Shown here one piece after another: positions 18,899-27,276 of a stretch of 64,000 nt of DNA. The position numbers were made by a program, and so were the translations under genes. The notes under the pieces are model-generated. The model ran no database searches. It saw only the letters and a program-made list of their open reading frames with translations, and was not told the DNA's origin. Position 1 is the first letter of the stretch. Each line of letters starts with the position of its first letter. Origin of the DNA: an uncultured Acidobacteriota bacterium (GTDB taxonomy: Bacteria; Acidobacteriota; Terriglobia; Bryobacterales; Bryobacteraceae); contig CADECY010000016.1 in NCBI GenBank assembly GCA_902825945.1, positions 1 to 64,000 on the forward strand. The letters run 5' to 3'.

Positions 18899-20119
18899 TC
18901 AGTTTCCGAGTGCTTGTCCGAGTCCAGCCTCGAGGGCGCGGAACTCCATGAGACGGCTTACATAGGACTGCCGCAATCCAGTCAGCCGCAATTCGGCCAG
19001 CAGAGGCTCGACCAGATCCGTCTCGCGCGAGGCGAGCATCGAGCGCGCCGACTCGACTTGTTTCGAGCCGAGATCGATCATCGTTCGCCGGTGTTGCTCG
19101 ATCTCGCTGGAGACCGATGCGAGGCGCGCCACGAGTTCATCGACCTCCGCGGTGATCTCGGCTTCGGCAGCACGCCGAGAGGCGCGGCAGGCCTCGAGTT
19201 GTTGGCGGGCGGCGGGCATCGAATTCTCTTTCCAGCGAAATACGGGGACGTCGGCCGATACCTGATAGCCCCAGTCCTGAGCACCGCTCAACTGAGTGGT
19301 GCGGCGAAAAAGCTGAACGGACGAGAACCAGGGGTACAGGTCGCGGCGCGATTCGGCGAGGCTCAATTCGAGCAGGCGGCAGCGTGCGTCCGCTCCCCGA
19401 AGTTCCGGCCGCGCGGTGAGAGCTTGCCTTCGCAGTTCTTCGCGATCGAACGCGGGTGCGCGAAACAGGAGCGCTGCCTCCGAAGGCGCAATCGCGATCG
19501 ACGCGGGCGCGAGTCCGGTGCGATTGCCGAGACGCACCAGGTGCGTCAAGCGCTCGGAGCGAACCTGTTCGGCTTGCACGCGTGCTTCGGCGAGCGCGAG
19601 TTCGGCGGCGTCTCGATCGAGACGCGTCTTCAGTCCGGCGGCTACCTGTTGCGAAACGGCGGCGAGGACCCGCTCGCGGAGTTCGATCGCCCGGGCGGCG
19701 AGTTGGCGCTGTTCGTCGAGCAGCACGGCGGTACGGTAGAGGACGCGTGTCTCCGCCTCCGTGCGAGCCTTCCGCGCGGCCCATTGCGCCGAAGTCTCCC
19801 GGGCACGCGTCTCTGCCACGCGCGCCGCGTGGGAAAAGGTGCCGATCTTCGGCGGTGTCCACGCAAGTCCAGCATTGGTGCGCGTGAATCCGGGATCGTT
19901 GAGATCGGGCGCGATGTCCCGGACACCGATCCGGATTTGCGGACTCGCGAGCAGACCCACGCCCTTCGGCGCGAGTTCGGCGGCGCGGATCTCGTGGCGG
20001 AGCGCGGTCAGGCGCAGGTCTTGCTCGATCGCCAGCGCCACGGCGCGGTCTTCCGTCAGCCGATCCTGGGCGGAAATCCAGGCCAATGGGAGGAGTCCAC
20101 AACAGAGCGATCGGATCAT
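18899..20119 (-). CDS. TolC-family outer-membrane efflux protein
   Basis: A 406-residue protein with a signal peptide (about 1-18, LPLAWISAQ). It is predicted as two halves of long helices plus short beta segments, typical of OEP/TolC channels: LTEDRAVALAIEQDLRLTAL, the coiled-coil region around 95-175, and a second set at 230-400 ending in LMEFRALEAGLGQAL. It would form the outer-membrane duct for export. It follows the HlyD-type adaptor by 3 nt and is clearly co-transcribed with it. No ABC or RND pump gene accompanies the pair. Confidence 0.88.
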   Translation of the reverse strand: MIRSLCCGLLPLAWISAQDRLTEDRAVALAIEQDLRLTALRHEIRAAELAPKGVGLLASPQIRIGVRDIAPDLNDPGFTRTNAGLAWTPPKIGTFSHAARVAETRARETSAQWAARKARTEAETRVLYRTAVLLDEQRQLAARAIELRERVLAAVSQQVAAGLKTRLDRDAAELALAEARVQAEQVRSERLTHLVRLGNRTGLAPASIAIAPSEAALLFRAPAFDREELRRQALTARPELRGADARCRLLELSLAESRRDLYPWFSSVQLFRRTTQLSGAQDWGYQVSADVPVFRWKENSMPAARQQLEACRASRRAAEAEITAEVDELVARLASVSSEIEQHRRTMIDLGSKQVESARSMLASRETDLVEPLLAELRLTGLRQSYVSRLMEFRALEAGLGQALGN

Positions 20120-20122
20120 GTT

Positions 20123-21250
20123 TTATTGCGTGCGCGCGAGACTCGGCGCGGTGCCTGGTAGCGGCGAGACATCGAGCAGTTCGCCGGGCGACAGCGAGGC
20201 TTCTGGCGGGAGGGTGATGTACATCGCGCGGCCCCATGCCGGAAAGGCGGGATTCATCCAGAGGCGTTTCGGCAGTTCGGTCACGTCCGCCGCAACAGCC
20301 GAAACGAATCCTTCCCATTGTTTGCGATCCGCGTCCCGGCGGGTTGCCACGACGCGAGTTCCCGCGGGAAGCGGTGCGCCGCGACGCTCGTCAATGTATG
20401 CGAGTACCTGCCGCGGCAAAGCTTCGACCAGTGTGACGACGGGATCTCCAGGCTTGACGACATCGCCCGGGCGGGCGTGTACGAGCGAGACCCAGGCATT
20501 CGCGCCGGCCCGCAGCACGCTCTGATCGATTCGAGACTCGAGCAGGTGAACGGATTCGCTCCGCGCGCGCACTGTCGCTTCGAGCGGCTGCAACTGCGTA
20601 TCGCGCGATCCCTGAGCTCGCGAATTCTCCCAGGCGCCAAGGCGTTGCGAGGCGGCCCTCGCTCGAATCTCGAGCGCCGCGATTCGAGCGGGCCAGGTCT
20701 TCACCGTGGCATCGAGTCCGGCGCGGCGCTGTTCCATCATCAGGAGCCGGTCCGACTTGGTGAGTCCGCGATTGACGAGATCGTTTTCCCGTTTCAGGTC
20801 AGCCGCGAGCTTGGCGAACTCCGCTTGGTCGCGCGCGAACGCCGACCGCGCCGCGCCGAGTTCCACTTCCGCCGCTTCGACTTCCTCCCGAAAATTGCGG
20901 CCCACTTGCAGGACCTCCGAATCGAAGGCGCCGCCGGTCGCGCGCACGGCGGATGCCGCTTGCTGGAGTTGCGCCCGGGCGACGGAGACCTCCTGCCGAA
21001 CCGTGTCCGTTTCGAAGCGTGCGATCACTTGCCCGGGAGAGACGCGCTGCCCTTCCGTTACTTCGAGTGCCACGAGCCTGCCGAGACGCACCGGCGAGAC
21101 GCGATGTTCACGCGACTCCGCGATCGCGACGGCAACAGGCGGAGCGGGCTCCGCTTTATACAGCATCCACGCTCCACCCGCGGCCGCGAGCCATACCGTC
21201 ACACCGAAGATCGCCCGCAACCGGCGATCCCACGCCATCGAAATCCGCAT
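20123..21250 (-). CDS. HlyD-type periplasmic adaptor (membrane fusion protein)
   Basis: A 375-residue protein. An N-terminal membrane anchor (about 12-30, FGVTVWLAAAGGAWMLYK) is followed by the first lipoyl half (about 50-75, LEVTEGQRVSPGQVIARFET). A long alpha-helical hairpin (about 80-215) follows, then the second lipoyl half and beta-barrel (about 230-310, ANAWVSLVHARPGDVVKPG). It would bridge an inner-membrane component to TolC. The gene lies 1 nt from the DUF4956 gene and 3 nt from tolC. The HlyD-like lipoyl-hairpin-lipoyl layout is clear; the transported substrate is not. Confidence 0.88.
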   Translation of the reverse strand: MRISMAWDRRLRAIFGVTVWLAAAGGAWMLYKAEPAPPVAVAIAESREHRVSPVRLGRLVALEVTEGQRVSPGQVIARFETDTVRQEVSVARAQLQQAASAVRATGGAFDSEVLQVGRNFREEVEAAEVELGAARSAFARDQAEFAKLAADLKRENDLVNRGLTKSDRLLMMEQRRAGLDATVKTWPARIAALEIRARAASQRLGAWENSRAQGSRDTQLQPLEATVRARSESVHLLESRIDQSVLRAGANAWVSLVHARPGDVVKPGDPVVTLVEALPRQVLAYIDERRGAPLPAGTRVVATRRDADRKQWEGFVSAVAADVTELPKRLWMNPAFPAWGRAMYITLPPEASLSPGELLDVSPLPGTAPSLARTQ

Positions 21251-21251
21251 T

Positions 21252-21926
21252 TCAGATGTCCACCCGCGAGTCCTCGAGCATCATCGAGAGGTTCGTGAGC
21301 CCCGGGAGTTGGCCGAGGTCTCGCACGAGGCTCTCGCGTGACTCGGCCCTGCGAAACCGGATCTGGTAGACATGTTCGGCGAGATCGCCTTGCGCGACCT
21401 GCTGAATCATCGTGAGAGAGAACCGCGAGCAATGCGCCTGCAAGCGCTCCTGCGCGGCGGACGAATCGCCCTGCGACACCGTGAAGCGCAGCAGCGCGTC
21501 GAAGTAGTTGCGGAATCCGAAGGCCATGCGTCCGAGGTAGAGCGCGACGAGCGAGAACGCGGCCGTGCCGGTGACGGCGAGCCAGTGTGCTTGCGTGCCC
21601 GCGGCGATACCGATCACGAGAGCGACGAAGACGAACATCATGTCGCGCGGGTCACGGAGATTGGTACGGAATCGCACGAGCGCGAGCGCGCCCATCATGC
21701 CAATGCCGAGGATGAGGTTCGATCCGATGACGAGCATCATCAGCGCCGCGCCCACCGCCGCCATGACGAGCGATTGGACGAAGGATTGCATGTAAGAGAG
21801 TCCGCGATGGGACCAGACATAGACGAGCGCAAGGAGATGAGAACAGACGAAGGCCACCAGCAACGCGACCACGGCAGCACGCGGATCGACGGGAGAGGCG
21901 GGAAGCACGGGTGGGAAGAGGTTCAT
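21252..21926 (-). CDS. DUF4956 membrane protein
   Basis: A protein of about 224 residues starting at the ATG at 21926, which overlaps the VTC stop (ATGA); an alternative ATG at 21941 would add five residues. It has four predicted membrane segments (about 15-35, 42-65, 70-90 with NLILGIGMMGALALVRFRTN, and 102-130). A soluble C-terminal domain of about 90 residues follows. DUF4956 proteins co-occur with VTC-domain and CotH genes in many bacteria. The conserved ALVRFRT motif sits at a membrane edge. It is the only integral inner-membrane candidate between the VTC protein and the HlyD/TolC pair. Confidence 0.88.
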   Translation of the reverse strand: MNLFPPVLPASPVDPRAAVVALLVAFVCSHLLALVYVWSHRGLSYMQSFVQSLVMAAVGAALMMLVIGSNLILGIGMMGALALVRFRTNLRDPRDMMFVFVALVIGIAAGTQAHWLAVTGTAAFSLVALYLGRMAFGFRNYFDALLRFTVSQGDSSAAQERLQAHCSRFSLTMIQQVAQGDLAEHVYQIRFRRAESRESLVRDLGQLPGLTNLSMMLEDSRVDI

Positions 21927-22720
21927 CGCGCCACCGCCCATGGGGCTGGGAGAAGCGATGGAACACTGTCCCAGAGCGGCTTGGCGTCTGCCTGAATGCG
22001 CCGGACCGCGGCGCCATACTTGGAGAATCCCTGACGGATGAGCCCCATCCTCAGAATCATGTCGGCTATCCAGACCGGCGGACGCTCCCTGAATTTCACC
22101 TCCATCAACAGATGGGAAAGGCGGCCCAGCGAGATCTCGTCATCGACCGCCCTCCAGCGGCACGGATCGCCGTCGAGCGAGTATCGCTCCTGACGCTGGA
22201 AGCACATCTCGCGATCGAACGTGACGCGGACATAGTCATCGACGATGCTGCGAAACGCTTGCCGCTGGTAGCGAATGAGAACCCGCGGGAATGCGCCGGC
22301 CGAGCGCTGGAGTGTGAGAAAGGTGTCGAGCGACTGGCGGGTCTCGGAGGAAAGCGCGGAGTAGTCACGTCCGGCCTGAAGCCAATCGCTCCAGTTCTCC
22401 GCGGCGGCGAGTGTGCTCGTCTTGAGGGTTTTGTCGGCAATTCGTTGTTTCACTTCGAGCTTGACGACTGAACCGGGCGAGTCCGGATAGATGCGCACGC
22501 GGAGCTTGTTTCGAATCAGCGCGCCCCGCTCGGCGGCCTGGAAGATGCGCCAATCGGACGAATCGAAGTAGAGCGTATCGACGCTGTACCAACCATTCTT
22601 TGGCGCGGGCGAGAACCCATCCGCCACGCAGCGCCGCAGCAGAACCGAGCGGATCTCGTCCAGTTGATCGGGTCGCACGGCGTATTTGAACTCGTACCGG
22701 GTGAGGTTCTCGACTCGCAT
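21923..22720 (-). CDS. VTC-domain protein, putative polyphosphate polymerase
   Basis: A 265-residue soluble protein. It has the basic tunnel signature of the VTC/CYTH-like fold: RYEFKYAV (8-15), YSVDTLYFDS, RNKLRVRIY (about 70-78), KLEVKQR (about 87-93), RVLIRYQRQAFRS and RVTFDRE, and LLMEVKF (about 215-221). In yeast Vtc4 this domain makes polyphosphate from ATP. Bacterial copies are usually paired with DUF4956, as here with a 4-nt ATGA overlap. The key Lys/Arg/Glu positions appear present. Activity and product are inferred from family. Confidence 0.88.
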   Translation of the reverse strand: MRVENLTRYEFKYAVRPDQLDEIRSVLLRRCVADGFSPAPKNGWYSVDTLYFDSSDWRIFQAAERGALIRNKLRVRIYPDSPGSVVKLEVKQRIADKTLKTSTLAAAENWSDWLQAGRDYSALSSETRQSLDTFLTLQRSAGAFPRVLIRYQRQAFRSIVDDYVRVTFDREMCFQRQERYSLDGDPCRWRAVDDEISLGRLSHLLMEVKFRERPPVWIADMILRMGLIRQGFSKYGAAVRRIQADAKPLWDSVPSLLPAPWAVAR

Positions 22721-22729
22721 CGCGATTTC

Positions 22730-24472
22730 CTATTGGACGGTGAGTGTCACGGCGATTTCGACCGGGCTGTTGACGGCTCCGGGCACGGCGACCTTGATCT
22801 TCCCAACGTAGGTTCCGGGATCGAGCTTGCCGGTCGCGGTGACCTTGAAGCTTCCGGCCACGGGTCCGCTGGCGGGGGTCACGCTGAGCCAGGCGCCGCC
22901 GGATTCGACGCTGGTCGAGAGTCCGTAGAACGCGGTGACCGCAGTTCCGTTCAGAGTGAGCGAGATGGTCTGCGCCGCTGGTGCCGTGGTCCCGGATTGG
23001 GTGAAAGCGAGGGACGCACGATCGGCGGTGACAGCCATGGTGGAGGCGGGAGCTTCGGCCAACTTACCGTTGACAAAGTCGGCACGCGCGGTGATGAAGG
23101 GCGTCAGGCCGGGAATGCCGCCACCGTTGGGTCCGGCTTGCCCGCCCTGTCCACCGGGGCCCGCGCCGCCGGGTCCAGTGCCGGTCGCGTCCTGAGTCAT
23201 CGCGTTATCGAACTGTTCCTGCGTGACGAGCTTCTGCGTGTCCTTCTCGACCCACGGCGCAATCATCTCCCGGAGCGCGTTCGCTCGTGCGATCACGTTG
23301 GCGGAATCGAACGCCTTCGTCATGAGTTGCTGATAGATCTGGCGGTAGCGCTCCTTGTATTCGGGAACTTCCCAGAGTTTGGTTGCGAGCGGGCGTCCTA
23401 CGGCTTGTTGGCCGCCGGGCCTCGGCCCGCCACCGCCTGGAGGCACACCGCCCCCCGGAGGAACGCCACCGCCCGGGGGCACACCACCACCGGGAGGCAC
23501 GCCGCCTCCACCGAAGCCGCCGCCCGTGTTGACCCATTCGAGCGCGAGGGTCTTCATGCCGTCGATCGTTTGGCCTTGGCTGAGCGCGCCGAAAGCGAGG
23601 CTCGGATCCCACGGAATCCAGATCCAGCGGTTATCGGAGGCGCGCTTGTAGACGTTGAAGTTCTGGCCCATTCCCACGTAGCTGTCGAGGTTGACGGTAG
23701 CGTTGTCGAGTGCCAGGGCCGCGAGCACACTATCGATGTCCATGATCGGTTCGAGCTTGGCGCGAAGCTCGGCGGACGGCGTCTCGGTGATCAGTTTGCA
23801 AAGTGCGATCAGGTCGGTCCAATCGTCGGCCTCTTCGTTGGACTGCTTTTCCCACGCGGCCTTGTAGGCTTCCTTGTCTTCGCCCAGGTAGGCGAAATTG
23901 GCGCCGATGTTGCCCTTGTACAGATTGCCTTCGTCGTCGCCCTTGCCGTAGTAGTTCTTCAGGAAGTCCGAGTTGATCACTTCGGTGAGCACGTACAGGC
24001 CCCAATACTTGCCATTGATGTAGAGGGCCGCGAAGTTCGACCGCGGCGCCTTGATCCCGAGCGCGGCGGCCATTTCGTAGTAGAGCTTTTCGCGTACGAA
24101 GCTGGGATCGTTCCATGCATTGCTCAGACTGAACGATCCGATGCCCTCGATTTTCTGCCCTTTTACAAACTCGTTCAGTTTCAGGCGGAACGGCTTCTTT
24201 TGTCCGCGCGAGGCACTGTAGGTGCTGTTTCCCTTGAACCGGACTCCGATGTTCTCCATCTTGTAGGAGCCCCACTCGAGCGACGCGGGGAAGTATGGGT
24301 TTTCAGCACGCACACCGTCGTAGTTGTCGGTGAGCACCTGGAACCAATCTTCGTTGGCGAAGGTGATCTTGATCTCGTGGACTGCATCCTGATCGAAGAT
24401 CGGGTACGGCAGCGGGATCTGGCTGAACGCCAATGCGCTCGAAAGCAGCAGGGCGGAGAGTGTTCGTTTCAT
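22730..24472 (-). CDS. CotH-type secreted protein kinase with PGGG linker and Ig-like C-terminus
   Basis: A 580-residue protein with a signal peptide (about 1-18). The CotH domain spans about 25-300 and from 380, with VRFKGNSTYSASRGQKKPF, NGKYWGLYVLTEVI and WIWIPWDPSLAFG; the last resembles the metal/ATP-binding DxD region of CotH kinases. A low-complexity linker (about 322-352) of four six-residue PPGGGV-type units is encoded by 18-nt tandem repeats. A second Gly/Pro-rich linker (about 430-455) precedes a C-terminal beta-sandwich (about 475-580, WLSVTPASGPVAGSF). CotH proteins phosphorylate extracytoplasmic proteins; the target is unknown. It starts 16 nt after the upstream CotH gene. Confidence 0.87.
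   Translation of the reverse strand: MKRTLSALLLSSALAFSQIPLPYPIFDQDAVHEIKITFANEDWFQVLTDNYDGVRAENPYFPASLEWGSYKMENIGVRFKGNSTYSASRGQKKPFRLKLNEFVKGQKIEGIGSFSLSNAWNDPSFVREKLYYEMAAALGIKAPRSNFAALYINGKYWGLYVLTEVINSDFLKNYYGKGDDEGNLYKGNIGANFAYLGEDKEAYKAAWEKQSNEEADDWTDLIALCKLITETPSAELRAKLEPIMDIDSVLAALALDNATVNLDSYVGMGQNFNVYKRASDNRWIWIPWDPSLAFGALSQGQTIDGMKTLALEWVNTGGGFGGGGVPPGGGVPPGGGVPPGGGVPPGGGGPRPGGQQAVGRPLATKLWEVPEYKERYRQIYQQLMTKAFDSANVIARANALREMIAPWVEKDTQKLVTQEQFDNAMTQDATGTGPGGAGPGGQGGQAGPNGGGIPGLTPFITARADFVNGKLAEAPASTMAVTADRASLAFTQSGTTAPAAQTISLTLNGTAVTAFYGLSTSVESGGAWLSVTPASGPVAGSFKVTATGKLDPGTYVGKIKVAVPGAVNSPVEIAVTLTVQ
23430..23501 (+). repeat. Four tandem 18-nt units encoding PPGGGV-type repeats in CotH
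   Basis: Units begin at 23430, 23448, 23466 and 23484, each a variant of CCACCGCCTGGAGGCACA on the plus strand. They encode a flexible linker inside the CotH gene on the opposite strand. Copy number may vary between strains by slippage. Confidence 0.8.
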
Positions 24473-24488
24473 CGTCGAATGTCCTTGG

Positions 24489-26465
24489 TTATTGACGCGG
24501 GCCCATTGGGGGCATGGGCGGCATCAGGTCGCGCTCGATTCCGGCGCGGAGTTGATCAGTGGTGAGCTTGCCGGTGCCGTCGGAGTTCCACGCGGCGAAC
24601 CATTTGGAGAAGCCCTGCTGGAATTCGTTTCGCGAAACTTCTCCATTCTTGTCGGTATCGAGTGCGGACATCAGTCCGCGTTCGAGAAAGATCGCCGGAT
24701 TGAATCCGGCGGGGCCACCGGGTCCGCGCCCGAAACCGCGGGCTTCCTGCGGCGGCACCGGTTTGCCCGCGAGTTGCTCCTCGACCGACTGATGGCGCGG
24801 CCCGGCGAAGGCTCTGATTGGCTTCATGGCGCCACCACCCGGGAATCCACGCGGGCCGCCGGGTCCGGGTCCGAAGCCCATAGGCGTGGGCTCGCCCGCT
24901 GCGGCTTTGTCGAACCGCGCCAGTTTTTCGGGCGATTCTTCGGCAACGGCGGCGCGCAGAGTCTTCGCCAATTCATCGACCTGTGCCGCGATCCGGTCTC
25001 GCGCAAAGAGTTTGGTATTGAACACCGCGAGGTGTTCACGGTAGAGCTTGCGAAACGCTTCGACGCTGAATACCCGCTCGAGGAATCGATTGCGCCCCTG
25101 CCACGGACGTTCGATGCTCAAGTTCTCGAGGCTCGAGCCCGCCATCGGGAACTGACCGAACGAGTGGTCGAGGTCCCACGGAAGGAACTGGAAGCGATTG
25201 GACTTGGGATGGAGGTGAACGTAGAAGTTCTGGCCCATTTGCAGGATGCTATCCATGTTGCTGATCAGCACGGTCGCGGCCATGAAGCGGGCGAACTCGT
25301 CCATGTCGAGATAGGTGGCGATGCCGGCGGAGAACTCCTCGTCGGTGGATTTCGTCACGAATCCGGAGAACTCGATCAGCCGTGCCTTCTGCTCGCGCGT
25401 GAGCGAGGTCTTGGGATCATACATCTGCTGGTACTTGGCCCAATCGGGCCCGAGATCATTGAAGAGCTCGCGTGTGGAGGGCTTGAAGATCGCGCCTTTG
25501 CTCGATCCGAATCGGGACTTTGCGAAAGTCTTGTCCACCTCCTCGACGATCGAATAGAGGACGAGGTACTGGCGATCGTACTTGCCGGGAACCGTCACGT
25601 AGACCCGAGCGTAGGAACTGCGAGGGGCGGGAACGCCCGCGTCTCGGAACAATCTGTAGCCGAGTCCCTCGTTCATCCAACTGGCGTCCATCACGTTGTT
25701 GTGGAGATTGAGCGTGGTTTGCCCGGCGAGTTGGTGCGACTTCTCGAAACGATTCAAGTCGATCTTGATCGAGCGCTTGATCGAGTTGCGCGACGCCATG
25801 AAGGTGCTGTTGCCCTTGTATCGCGCGGCGGCGCCATCGATCTTCACGCCCTCGAACTCGAGATTCGCGCGGACATACGGAAATTCGATGCCCATCGCGG
25901 CGGACATCCCATTGCCACGGCCTTCCCTGCCTAGCATCCCGCGCGGCGGGCCAGGAGGCCCAAATTGAGGCGGCGGAAAAGTAGACTGCAGGCCCGCCCT
26001 CAGCTTGGCCGCATCGAGCGGTCCGCCCGCGCTCCAACGATCGAACCAGCCGGAGGCGAGCTGGCCGAACTCGTTCGCCGAGAGCGATCCATCATGGTCC
26101 TGGTCTCCGGCCATGAACGCGGGCATCAGCATCGTGGCGGGGCTCATTCGCGGTCCGCCGGGTCCGGGTCTGCCCGGGAAGCCCGGGCCACCGGGTCCTG
26201 GACCACCGGTAGGCTCCATCGCGGCCCAGTCTTCGGCGGTGAAGTTCAGATGAACGGTCCAGACCCGGGATGTTTGAAACAGATCATCGGCGGATTTCAG
26301 CGCAGGCTGGTCCGCCGCGAGGAAAACCGCGCATCCAATCAGGAGGGCTCCGGCTGCGATTTTAGGGAACACCCGCACAACGGACCCGCTACGGCGCCCA
26401 ATCTGCTGCCTGGTCCTGGACATTTGGCGCCGCGCCTGCGCGGCCTGTGCGCTTGTTTGCATCAC
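24489..26465 (-). CDS. CotH-type protein with EF-hand calcium sites
   Basis: About 658 residues if read from 26465 (GTG, then ATG at 26462). The N-terminal 33 residues are encoded by a dispersed ~93-bp repeat, so the true start may be the GTG at 26372. A hydrophobic segment (about 35-50, KIAAGALLIGCAVFLA) acts as signal or anchor. EF-hand loops are visible at about 120-131 (DQDHDGSLSANE) and 612-623 (LDTDKNGEVSRNE), with a weaker third near 638. The CotH core (about 175-480) includes ARYKGNSTFMASRNSIKR, YLVLYSIVEEVDK and FLPWDLDHSFG. Gly/Pro-rich linkers flank it. It is the first gene of the long minus-strand run. Confidence 0.85.
   Translation of the reverse strand: MMQTSAQAAQARRQMSRTRQQIGRRSGSVVRVFPKIAAGALLIGCAVFLAADQPALKSADDLFQTSRVWTVHLNFTAEDWAAMEPTGGPGPGGPGFPGRPGPGGPRMSPATMLMPAFMAGDQDHDGSLSANEFGQLASGWFDRWSAGGPLDAAKLRAGLQSTFPPPQFGPPGPPRGMLGREGRGNGMSAAMGIEFPYVRANLEFEGVKIDGAAARYKGNSTFMASRNSIKRSIKIDLNRFEKSHQLAGQTTLNLHNNVMDASWMNEGLGYRLFRDAGVPAPRSSYARVYVTVPGKYDRQYLVLYSIVEEVDKTFAKSRFGSSKGAIFKPSTRELFNDLGPDWAKYQQMYDPKTSLTREQKARLIEFSGFVTKSTDEEFSAGIATYLDMDEFARFMAATVLISNMDSILQMGQNFYVHLHPKSNRFQFLPWDLDHSFGQFPMAGSSLENLSIERPWQGRNRFLERVFSVEAFRKLYREHLAVFNTKLFARDRIAAQVDELAKTLRAAVAEESPEKLARFDKAAAGEPTPMGFGPGPGGPRGFPGGGAMKPIRAFAGPRHQSVEEQLAGKPVPPQEARGFGRGPGGPAGFNPAIFLERGLMSALDTDKNGEVSRNEFQQGFSKWFAAWNSDGTGKLTTDQLRAGIERDLMPPMPPMGPRQ
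26366..26460. repeat. Dispersed structured ~93-bp repeat, copy A
   Basis: It shares with copies B and C (32367, 32461) an arm GGAACAC(G/C)CGCACAACGGA, CGCTACGGCG, a central TTCCTG- or GTCCTG-like block, and GGCGCCGCGCCT-N-CGCGGCC followed by TGTGCGC. GCCGCG/CGCGGC forms a tight hairpin and GCGCAC pairs with GTGCGC across the unit. This copy overlaps the predicted N-terminus of the EF-hand CotH gene. Confidence 0.8.
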
Positions 26466-26518
26466 AGTCCCAAGGTAGCTTTTGGAACCTTAACGGAGGA
26501 TGAAGAAAATTCACGAAA

Positions 26519-26548
26519 CTGTAAAACTCTGTTAAGCCCTCTGTCACG
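26519..26548 (+). promoter_or_regulatory. Candidate direct-repeat operator between CotH run and two-component genes
   Basis: CTGTAAAACT at 26519 and CTGTTAAGCC at 26529 form a direct repeat of 10-bp period, with a further CTGTCAC at 26541. The spacer is noticeably AT-richer than its surroundings. A 10-11 bp direct repeat is the usual binding geometry of OmpR/PhoB-type regulators, such as the one encoded immediately to the right. Binding is inferred. Confidence 0.35.
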
Positions 26549-26616
26549 GGAGCAATCCAACCCGATCTTCATGAATTCTTAAGGCGGATGCTGGTAGAGT
26601 TCGGATTGAGGCGGAA

Positions 26617-27276
26617 ATGAGAGTGCTGGTGGTGGAAGACGAGCCGGATCTGCTCGCAAGCCTGATGCAGGCGTTGCGGGAAGATGGCTATGCCGTGGAC
26701 GGTGCCGCCGACGGAGAAGAGGGGTTGTTCAAGGCCGAGCAGTTCGACTATGACACGATCCTGCTGGACTACATGCTGCCGAAGCTCGACGGGGGTGAGT
26801 TGTTGCGGAGACTGCGAAAGTCACGCCAGACTCCCGTGCTGATGTTGACGGCGCGCGACGCCGTTCGCGACCGGGTGACGGCGCTCGACTCGGGAGCCGA
26901 CGACTATCTGGTGAAGCCGTTCGACCTCGACGAGTTGTTGGCGCGCATTCGGGCATTGATCCGGCGGTCGGCACGGCGAGGAGACACGCGCATCGATATC
27001 GGAGACGTAGCGATCGACACGGCGGCGCGGGTGGTTTCAAAAGAGGGGGAGACGGTGGCGCTCACCGCTCGTGAGTACGCTCTGGTCGAATACCTGGCGG
27101 TGCATGCGGGCACGGTGATCTCGCGAACGCAACTGTACGAACATCTGTTCGACGAGAACGACGCGACGCTCTCGAATCTGCTCGACGTGCATGTGTCCAA
27201 TATCCGCCGGAAGCTGGGTGCCAGCTTCATCACGACTCGCCGCGGCCACGGCTACTGTATCGAGGCGAACCCATGA
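26617..27276 (+). CDS. OmpR-type response regulator
   Basis: A 219-residue protein. Its receiver domain (1-115) has the acidic pair at 7-8, phospho-acceptor Asp51 in LLDYMLPKLDG, Thr in MLTARD and Lys in LVKPFD. A winged-helix effector domain follows (about 125-218, LTAREYALVEYL, SNIRRKLG, TTRRGHGYCI). It overlaps the histidine kinase start by 4 nt (ATGA). It is divergent from the CotH/VTC/HlyD/TolC run, the natural regulatory target. Confidence 0.94.
   Translation: MRVLVVEDEPDLLASLMQALREDGYAVDGAADGEEGLFKAEQFDYDTILLDYMLPKLDGGELLRRLRKSRQTPVLMLTARDAVRDRVTALDSGADDYLVKPFDLDELLARIRALIRRSARRGDTRIDIGDVAIDTAARVVSKEGETVALTAREYALVEYLAVHAGTVISRTQLYEHLFDENDATLSNLLDVHVSNIRRKLGASFITTRRGHGYCIEANP

Noticed and set aside
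16534..18951. 805-codon plus-strand open frame opposite S41 peptidase and arginase
   Set aside because: Antisense to two proteins with intact catalytic motifs; no family features.
23430..23501. Short tandem repeats as a CRISPR-like or regulatory array
   Set aside because: The 18-nt units are in frame within CotH and encode a Pro/Gly linker.
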